A stretch of DNA of 64,000 nt from Epichloe hybrida (taxonomy: Eukaryota > Ascomycota > Sordariomycetes > Hypocreales > Clavicipitaceae): positions 620,001 to 684,000 of the forward strand of contig JAFEKR010000002.1 in the NCBI GenBank assembly GCA_019022495.1. The letters run 5' to 3'. Below, in pieces: positions 57,884-64,000 of the stretch; positions within the stretch are counted from its first letter, which is position 1, and each line of letters starts with the position of its first letter. Made by a program: the position numbers and the translations under genes. The notes under the pieces were generated by a model. That model was given only the letters and a program-made list of their open reading frames with translations. It did not search any database and was not told the origin of the DNA.

Positions 57884-58461
57884 ATGGCCAGTGACGAGGA
57901 CTACATGTCGTTTCTGGACAAGACCAATCAAGACCTGAGCGACGGCCAGGCACTTGCGAAGAGGCAGGAGGCGCAGAGCAAGGCTGTCTTTAAAACCACG
58001 GACGCAGGGACGCAAGTTCCCAAAGTGATCAAGGAGGCATGCGAGGATGCGGTCTATGTCACGGATGCAGATGAGCCCTTCGAGGAGGTCTCTTTGAAAT
58101 GGGATGGGAGCGGACTACCGGACGAGAGTACGAGATCAACGTCGACCCCCCCACCATTCTCTCCAACTACCTGCAGGATTGTCGTGCTAATCTAACGATT
58201 ATTTCTTTGTCTATAGCCGAATTTGCCAAGCTCATCGAGCACTGGCACGCCGAGTCTGCCGACATCAGCATCATGGACCCCGTGGAGTGGGACTCACAAG
58301 GCCAGTACACACAGGTCATTGAGGCTGTGAGAGAGGCCACCAAGGGCAATGACGTGAGGGTATACCGTGTTGTGAGAGACGAGACTAGGTGCGAATATTG
58401 GGTTGTGTCGAGGGAACAAGGCCGTATAGTTGGTGTCAAGGCTCTTGGCGTGGAAAGCTGA
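57884..58461 (+). CDS. Conserved-looking small protein of unknown function
   Basis: Exons 57884-58127 and 58217-58461 join in phase 1 into 162 residues (..GLPDE/TEFAKLIEHW..); GTACGA donor and CTATAG acceptor. The N-terminus MASDEDYMSFLDKTNQDLSDGQ is acidic and helical. The C-terminal half forms an alpha/beta pattern: FAKLIEHWHAESADISIMDP, YTQVIEAVREATKGNDVRVYRVVRDETRCEYWVVSREQGRIVGVKAL (in two parts). I recognise no catalytic motif. The ATG lies in a good context (ACAATGG) about 40 bases after a CT-rich leader. Reading through the intron gives an early stop, supporting the splice. Confidence 0.72.
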
Positions 58462-59139
58462 GCTTCTGTTTTACCCATACTACACGGCATTAATACTGCA
58501 TACCTGAGATTCTTTGAGCGGACAACGAGTCACACGACAACATCGCAGGGCCATGCTTTGGGCCAATGGCTACAGACGAATCATTTGCACCATACTATAT
58601 GCGCATATCAGGTTTCGTTCTAGTCATCTGTCGTGCGAACCTCTGCTTGTGATATAGACAGTGAAACATCAACAATTTGGTACCTTGGGAGTACCACGCA
58701 AGGTCCAACACTAACTATCACTGTCGGATCTGGGCATTTGAAAATACAAAAAAATCATGCTCGCTGGGGTTGTGATCCACGAAACGCAACGAACTTACCC
58801 TTCACGCCACCACCCCTAGCCCACCACCCCTAGCTGTTAGCTTCCTAGCAGCGACTACGAATCATAGCCTTCACTCTGTTCACAAACTTACATCTCTCTC
58901 CTAAACTTAGAAAGATCTATTATTAGCCTGCTGCCCCTACCTAATGTAAAATATGTAGTCCGCATACCCATCTACAACATTCCGGGCATTCCGGGCATTC
59001 CGGTACCGGACCCTCCCGCCCCTCCACCGATAAGGCGATAACGATTCATTTTCTGTACATATGTAAATACCGCATCGCGACTCACCTCACACTCGCAACG
59101 CTTCGTCAAACGCCCCGAGCACGAAGCAGCATTTACACA
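58462..59139. other. Intergenic region upstream of anthranilate synthase
   Basis: Contains a doubled CCACCACCCCTAGC unit (about 58806-58833), three GCATTCCGG nonamers (about 58984-59003) and a possible cross-pathway element at 59078. No gene seen. Confidence 0.5.
59078..59084 (-). promoter_or_regulatory. Possible CPC1/Gcn4-type element
   Basis: The minus strand reads TGAGTCG, a six-of-seven match to TGASTCA, 56 bases upstream of the anthranilate synthase ATG. Amino-acid biosynthesis genes are classical cross-pathway control targets, so the site fits its gene, but one near-match is weak evidence. Confidence 0.3.
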
Positions 59140-60885
59140 ATGGCGGGCTCGGTAAGTCATGCTCTTGTCCATGGCATTTGGCATGGGAGAACGGCATGGG
59201 AGAAGGGCATGAGAGAAAAAGCCAGACTGACGCAACCCGCAACAACAACAGCAGGCCATCGTTCCCACGCTCGACACCGTACGGTCCGTCATTGCCAAAC
59301 CCCACGCCAGCCCTGGCAAGAAACCAACCCTCGTCCCCGTCTACCGACAAATATCCTCCGATCTCATCACCCCATCCGCCGCCTATCTCAAGATCTCGGC
59401 CTCCTCCTCATCCGAGTACTCATTCCTCTTCGAGTCAGCCGCCACAGAACAAGTCGGTCGGTACAGCTTCGTCGGCGCCGGCCCGCGCAAGATCCTCGCC
59501 ACGGGACCCGGGTACGGTCCCGAGACAGATCCCCTTCCTGCGCTGGAAAAGGAGTTGGCAGAACATGTTGTCGCACACGTGCCTGGCTTGCAGTTGCCGC
59601 CGTTGACAGGCGGCGCCATCGGCTACGTGGGCTATGACTGCGTGCGGTATTTCGAGCCCAAGACGGCGCGGCCGATGAAGGACGTGCTGCAGATTCCCGA
59701 GTCGCTGTTCATGCTGTTTGATACCATTGTAGCGTTCGACAGGTTCTACGGCATCATCAAAGTCATCAGCTACGTGGCCGTGCCGCCGGATGACGGCACG
59801 GCCAGTCTGGAAGAGGCCTACGAGAGGGCCAAGACGACGATCGATCAGCTCGTCGACGTCCTCAACTCGACCGAAATCAAACTGCCCGAGCAAGGGCCCA
59901 TCCAGCTCGGTCAAGAAGCCACGTCTAACATTGGACAAAGGGGCTACGAGGCCCACGTGACGAAAATAAAGGAACACATCGTCAAGGGCGACATCTTCCA
60001 ATGCGTCCCGTCGCAACGATTCGCCCGACCGACCAACCTCCACCCTTTCAACATCTACAGACACCTCCGGACGGTCAATCCCTCACCGTACCTCTTCTAT
60101 GTCAACTGCAAGGATTTCCAGATCGTCGGTGCCTCGCCCGAACTGCTCGTCAAATCCGAAGCCGGCCGCATCATCACCCACCCCATTGCCGGCACCGTCA
60201 AGCGAGGCAAAACACCCGAGGAAGACCAGCGCCTCGCCGACGAACTGAGCAGTTCTCTCAAAGACCGCGCTGAGCACGTCATGCTCGTCGACCTCGCCCG
60301 CAACGACATCAATCGCGTTGGCGACCCCTTTACCGTGCGCGTCGATCGCCTCATGGTCGTCGAGAAGTTCAGCCACGTCCAGCACCTGGTCTCGCAAGTT
60401 TCCGGCGTCCTGAGACCCGACAAGACCCGCTTCGACGCCTTTCGATCCGTCTTCCCCGCCGGCACCGTCTCTGGCGCACCGAAAGTGCGTGCCATGGAAC
60501 TCATCGCTGAGCTGGAGCAGGAGAAGAGAGGCATGTACGCCGGCGCAGTGGGGTATTTCGGTTACGGAAGCCAAGATGAACAGGGGCAGGCCATTGAAGG
60601 CGCCATGGACACCTGCATTGCCTTGCGAACAATGATGGTCAAGGACGGGGTGGCTTATCTGCAGGCAGGTTCGTACACGAAATATCTCTCATCACAGAAC
60701 TCCTGCCCCGGTCACTTTGCTAACATTCCCTTTTCCTTTTCCCCACAGGAGGAGGCATTGTATTCGATTCAGACGAGTACGACGAGTGGATGGAGACGAT
60801 GAACAAACTTGGTGGCAACATGTCGTGCATTCAATCAGCAGAGGAGATATATTATCAGCAGCAACAGGGTGGGAAAGCGAAATAG
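59140..60885 (+). CDS. TRP2: Anthranilate synthase component I
   Basis: Converts chorismate to anthranilate with the glutamine amidotransferase subunit, the committed step of tryptophan synthesis. Exons 59140-59151, 59255-60668 and 60749-60885 give 520 residues. The first exon encodes only MAGS; the next acceptor could be 3 bases earlier, adding one Gln. Landmarks: [14 protein letters not shown] opening, [25 protein letters not shown] (allosteric Trp region by family knowledge), [122 protein letters not shown], and [19 protein letters not shown] end reading [21 protein letters not shown]. All chorismate-binding motifs are intact. Confidence 0.95.
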
Positions 60886-61443
60886 AATTTTTTTTTCTTT
60901 TTTTCGTTTTTCAAACTGCACATGGGCAAGAATACAAGGGAGTCTTTTTTCTTTCTTTTTTCTTTCTTTGGGAATAAAGAATGGTCGCGAAACCCTGACG
61001 TGACCAGGAACAAGAGAAACATCTAGGGTCGTGCACAACGTACGTTTGTAGCTGTGGGAATGGGTGGAAGCAAATCAGCAAGTCATGTCATTGCGGAGCG
61101 AGCACGGCAACCAGTTGGTGAGTCATGGCATTGTAGTTCATGTAAATAGCCATCGGGCTGACACAAAAGTACCGTTCCTGGCAACGCCAAAATAATCAAT
61201 GTGCCCTGACGCCCGCCCCCCCATGCAACCCCGTCATAAACTTTATGTGAGCATGATGTCTGATAGTCATGCGAGAAAAAAAAAAAAAAAAAAAAAAAAA
61301 AGGCCACGGATGAAGAATCACAACAAAGTCACTGTTCATGCTAGAGACCCTTTTGATAGAAAAACAACGACACCCCATTTTTACATTCCGCTATTGAAAA
61401 ATGCCCCAAAAAAGGGGGGAGGAGGGGAGGGAATCCTCCCATC
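60886..61443. other. Convergent intergenic region
   Basis: Between the anthranilate synthase and the basic minus-strand gene. T-rich stretches lie near 60888-60975 and an A26 run near 61276-61301. No gene seen. Confidence 0.6.
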
Positions 61444-62886
61444 CTATGCGCACGTTGGAGCTGTCCGTGGAGGATCTGGGTCGTCGCCCCTTTCAGCTAA
61501 TTCCGGGATAGGCGTATCTCTCTTGCGTTGCTCGCCATATACCCCCTTGTTGGGAGCAGTGGGAGTCTTGGCCCCGGTCTCTGTATCTAAAGGCACGGAG
61601 AGGCATCGTCCCGGATGGTCGTCGGAGGATACGATGCTGCATGAGTCGGACATTTCCACCTCTGATAAGTCGGTGAACGAGCTTGAACTCTCTACGCTGG
61701 GCGTGGGCAGGTCCTCGCAATCCACTGCACTGGGCATCGTGGTCTCGATGGCCAGAGCATGCTGCCGCTGTGGTGTCTTTGCTTTGTCGGCCGCCTGGAC
61801 GCGGATGGCGGCAATGGCGCCGCCGCCGCCGCCGCCCACATGCTCGTCGTTCTCTTCCTGTCCGATTGTCCAGACCCATTGTCGTTTCTTCTCGGTTCGT
61901 TTCCGCTTGCGATTGGTGGATGCACTTGGATTCGGTGAGATGGGTGACGCATCTCCCAGTCCCGCCATTCCGCGTCTCATGCCTTCAAAGGGGCCTGGTG
62001 TTTGGCCACCATCCTGTATTTCGCGGGCTGTAAATTCCAACAAAGCCTTGTACAAGATTCTTTCGGGCTCAGCGACGGAGAGTGCATTAGCAGGGGACAG
62101 TGGCGAGCCGTCTTCGGCTAGGAGTTCGATGTGGGACCTTGTGTATTTGAATGTTGTGATTTCTTCCTCCAGGGGGCTATCGTACTCTACCCTCTTGGCC
62201 GCCTTTTCTCGAAGGCGAAGGGACTGACGTCCTGGTGAGGGAGGGGGGATGGCCGTTCTAGGAGGCAATGGAGAATTGCGGAGAATGCTGTGAAGACTTC
62301 GAGGATGAGTATAGGGCATATGCCCGAGCAGTCCCGAGGATGGAAAAGCGGCCCTACGACGGCGCGGTGTACGGTCATCTAACGGCGAGTTGATTGACCG
62401 ACAACTTCGCCGACAACTTCGAAGCGATGATGTCTCCGCCGATGATGTCTCCGCCGATGAAAATGTGAACACTTGAGACGTTTTCTCAACGGCCCCTGCA
62501 GATAATGGGGGCGTGGCAGTCATTGTGCTTGGATACACAAAATCCATGCTTTGCTGTGGTGAGATGGGTTGGGCTGTCAAAGGCGTCTCTGGGTAGTTTG
62601 GTGCGAAGGGCGTTACAACTCTAGGCCTCAAGTCGGCTTTCTCAACGGGTGATTGTAGACTGAAATCTCGCAGGGTATTGATGGCAGTGATAGGCTCGGA
62701 TTGTGAAGCTGAAGAGCGTTCGATGGCGGTGACATAGATATTGGACATGGTGTTGAAAGTTGTTGGATCACTCGGATTGACGGGCTGGCCCCTCAAGCCC
62801 TTTGACGGGGGATTGCATGCCGTCTTTATTTGCAGAGAAAGTCGCGGTCTCTTGGACATATTTGGGATATTATGTGACGAAGCCAT
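61444..62886 (-). CDS. Ser/Pro-rich nuclear-type protein of unknown function
   Basis: Single open frame, 480 residues from the ATG at 62886. No catalytic domain is visible. Short ordered-looking islands sit in low-complexity sequence: NTMSNIYVTAIERSS, ITAINTLRDFSLQSPVEK, TPFAPNYPETPLTAQPISPQQ, YTHPRSLHSILRNSPLPPRT, GRQSLRLREKAAKRVEYDSPL and EILYKALLEFTAREIQDGG-like (here RILYKALLEFTAREIQDGG) followed by QTPGPFEGMRRGMAGL. A strong basic signal NRKRKRTEKKR (about 325-335) suggests nuclear import. A Gly run comes from a CCG microsatellite (61818-61836). Many SP/TP dipeptides make it a plausible kinase substrate. An internal Met before SNIYVTA could be the true start. Confidence 0.7.
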   Translation of the reverse strand: MASSHNIPNMSKRPRLSLQIKTACNPPSKGLRGQPVNPSDPTTFNTMSNIYVTAIERSSASQSEPITAINTLRDFSLQSPVEKADLRPRVVTPFAPNYPETPLTAQPISPQQSMDFVYPSTMTATPPLSAGAVEKTSQVFTFSSAETSSAETSSLRSCRRSCRSINSPLDDRTPRRRRAAFPSSGLLGHMPYTHPRSLHSILRNSPLPPRTAIPPPSPGRQSLRLREKAAKRVEYDSPLEEEITTFKYTRSHIELLAEDGSPLSPANALSVAEPERILYKALLEFTAREIQDGGQTPGPFEGMRRGMAGLGDASPISPNPSASTNRKRKRTEKKRQWVWTIGQEENDEHVGGGGGGAIAAIRVQAADKAKTPQRQHALAIETTMPSAVDCEDLPTPSVESSSSFTDLSEVEMSDSCSIVSSDDHPGRCLSVPLDTETGAKTPTAPNKGVYGEQRKRDTPIPELAERGDDPDPPRTAPTCA

Positions 62887-63599
62887 GACCAGCGACAAGG
62901 TGCGGAAGAGAGAAGGTGTGCGGACAAGACTGTATCGCCGATGCTTCGAGTGACGAGGAAGAGCACGCTATTATTATGTTGCTTTGCGCATGTCAACGGG
63001 CCGTGGCATGGATATAATTATAACGCTGCCATGGGGCTGGTCGTTGTTCAATAATCCAGGGCTGAAACTCCACGTCCCACCAAGCGTTTGGGAGACGTGC
63101 TTGTGGGCTTGATGCTGATGTGGTTGGTCATGGACTCATGATGCTGACTGAGGCAAGTGTGTAAGCGCCCAACCCCTGCCGAGGCGTGGATTGGAGTCAT
63201 TGGACATTGGGTGGCTGCTTACTATGGCTCGCCAATCACAACGGGATGGCGTTGTCGCCGGTTTCCACACAAGGCGTCTATTTTATGCAACACGTCTCTC
63301 GATATCACCTTCTTGCAGGCGGGGTAATCCGTGAGAGGACGCGGGGGTTCATCATCAGCTTGCGTATCCTGGGTATCCTGGTGCTGCCCATGCTCCATGA
63401 CTTTGTGAGGGAAATTGCAGCCATCATGCGGCATATTAGTACGGAAAGAAGTTAAGAAGCTGGCTTCTCCACTGACGTCATTTGTCAGCCGTCCCGGCCC
63501 GTCCAGCATTCACGCACTCACGCCACCCTGTCCATCTGGATGTCCATCTGGATTCTGGATGGACCCTCTTGATGAATTGTCACGACCACATTTTATGAC
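62887..63599. other. Divergent intergenic region
   Basis: Between the Ser/Pro-rich gene (-) and the polymerase (+). TGTCCATCTGGA is repeated twice near 63531-63553. A single ACGCG lies near 63338. No gene seen. Confidence 0.5.
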
Positions 63600-64000
63600 A
63601 TGAACGCTCATCTCATGGACAATCAAGCGAGACCCGCGCCGAAACAGAAACATGAAGCCATTGTCCTGCATTTTGTGTGTGCCTCTAGCCTCATGGTCGC
63701 ACTCCATGTCGGATGTCTGCGAGTCCTGAGTCCTGACTGATTGATATTCGCCCAGGACTATGACTGCTTCTATGCGCAAGTTTTCGAAAATAAAGACCCC
63801 ACTCTCAAGTCTAAGCCGCTCGGCGTAAGACAAAAGAATATTCTCGCCACGTGTAATTACAATGCCCGCAAGCTTGGCGCAAAGAAGCTCATGTTCGTTT
63901 CAGAGGCACGCAAATTATGCAAGGATCTGGTGCTTGTCGACGGCGAAGACTTGACCCCCTTTCGCGACATGAGCAAACTTCTCTTCGACTTTCTTCGCTC
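63600..64000 (+). CDS. DNA polymerase iota-like Y-family polymerase, 3' end outside window
   Basis: Translesion DNA polymerase, cut by the right edge. Exon 1 (63600-63674) encodes MNAHLMDNQARPAPKQKHEAIVLHF; exon 2 starts at 63756 after a CGCCCAG acceptor and reads DYDCFYAQVFENKDPTLKSKPLGVRQ, then NILATCNYNARKLGAKKLMFVSEARKLC and KDLVLVDGEDLTPFRDMSKLLFDFLR. The join HF/DYDCFYAQV rebuilds the first catalytic motif (two metal-binding acids and the Phe-Tyr steric gate region). CNYNARKLG is the motif that positions the incoming nucleotide. Wording of these motifs is closest to fungal Pol iota rather than eta or kappa. The intron is GTGTGT..AG, in phase 0. Confidence 0.88.

Noticed and set aside
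54277..60885. Secondary-metabolite cluster around the Zn2Cys6 factor
   Set aside because: Neighbours are RPL3, an unknown small protein and primary tryptophan synthesis; no polyketide, peptide synthetase, terpene or tailoring genes.
61266..61310. Retrotransposon tail at an A26 run
   Set aside because: No target-site duplication, reverse transcriptase sequence or gene-like sequence beside it.
61199..62227. Plus-strand open frame opposite the Ser/Pro-rich gene
   Set aside because: Starts in a poly-A run and is low complexity; the minus-strand frame has a basic nuclear signal and coherent composition.

Overview
The window is chromosomal DNA from a filamentous ascomycete. Coding genes are interrupted by short introns (about 50-190 nt) with GTRNGT donors, CTRAC-type branch points and YAG acceptors. 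The intergenic DNA is rich in long A/T and G/C homopolymers and short tandem repeats. Gene content (a two-subunit Set3-type corepressor pair, a fungal ADAM protease, a Zn2Cys6 regulator, acetyl-CoA synthetase) suggests Sordariomycetes, probably Hypocreales. That placement is inference from protein resemblance, not from a database search.

Layout, left to right. 0-10 kb: a Myb/SANT protein cut by the left edge (+), tRNA methyltransferase Trm9 (-), a Gfo/Idh/MocA sugar/dihydrodiol dehydrogenase (-), a coiled-coil protein of unknown function (+) and deoxyhypusine synthase (-). 10-19 kb: a roughly 2,160-residue SNT1/NCoR-like protein with two SANT domains (+) and an unrecognised six-exon gene (-). 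19-31 kb: RFC1 (-) and mitochondrial ribosomal protein L16 (+) from one divergent promoter, then RFC5 (+), an F-box scrap and acetyl-CoA synthetase (+). 31-43 kb: an ADAM metalloprotease (+), a small three-exon gene (-), a TBL1/Sif2-like LisH-WD40 protein (-), a 3-kb gene-free repeat-rich stretch and a TMEM115-like Golgi protein (+). 43-48 kb: mostly gene-free, with one candidate 90-residue membrane protein (-) and an AT-rich patch. 48-64 kb: Cyc8/Ssn6 corepressor (+), ribosomal protein L3 (+), a Zn2Cys6 factor (-), a 162-residue conserved-looking protein (+), anthranilate synthase component I (+), a basic low-complexity protein (-), and the first two exons of DNA polymerase iota (+) at the right edge.

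Two functional groupings stand out. SNT1 and SIF2/TBL1, which in yeast sit in the Set3 histone deacetylase complex, are within about 20 kb of each other, and a third corepressor (Cyc8) lies 10 kb further on. RFC1 and RFC5, two clamp-loader subunits, are separated only by MRPL16, and each has a pair of ACGCG cores about one helical turn apart upstream. The remainder is ordinary housekeeping content. I found no rRNA, tRNA, CRISPR array, intact transposon or secondary-metabolite cluster. I did not find a clearly new biological system; the most original observations are small genes assembled from spliced exons, the paired ACGCG sites and a recurring TACGGAGTA-type intergenic motif.
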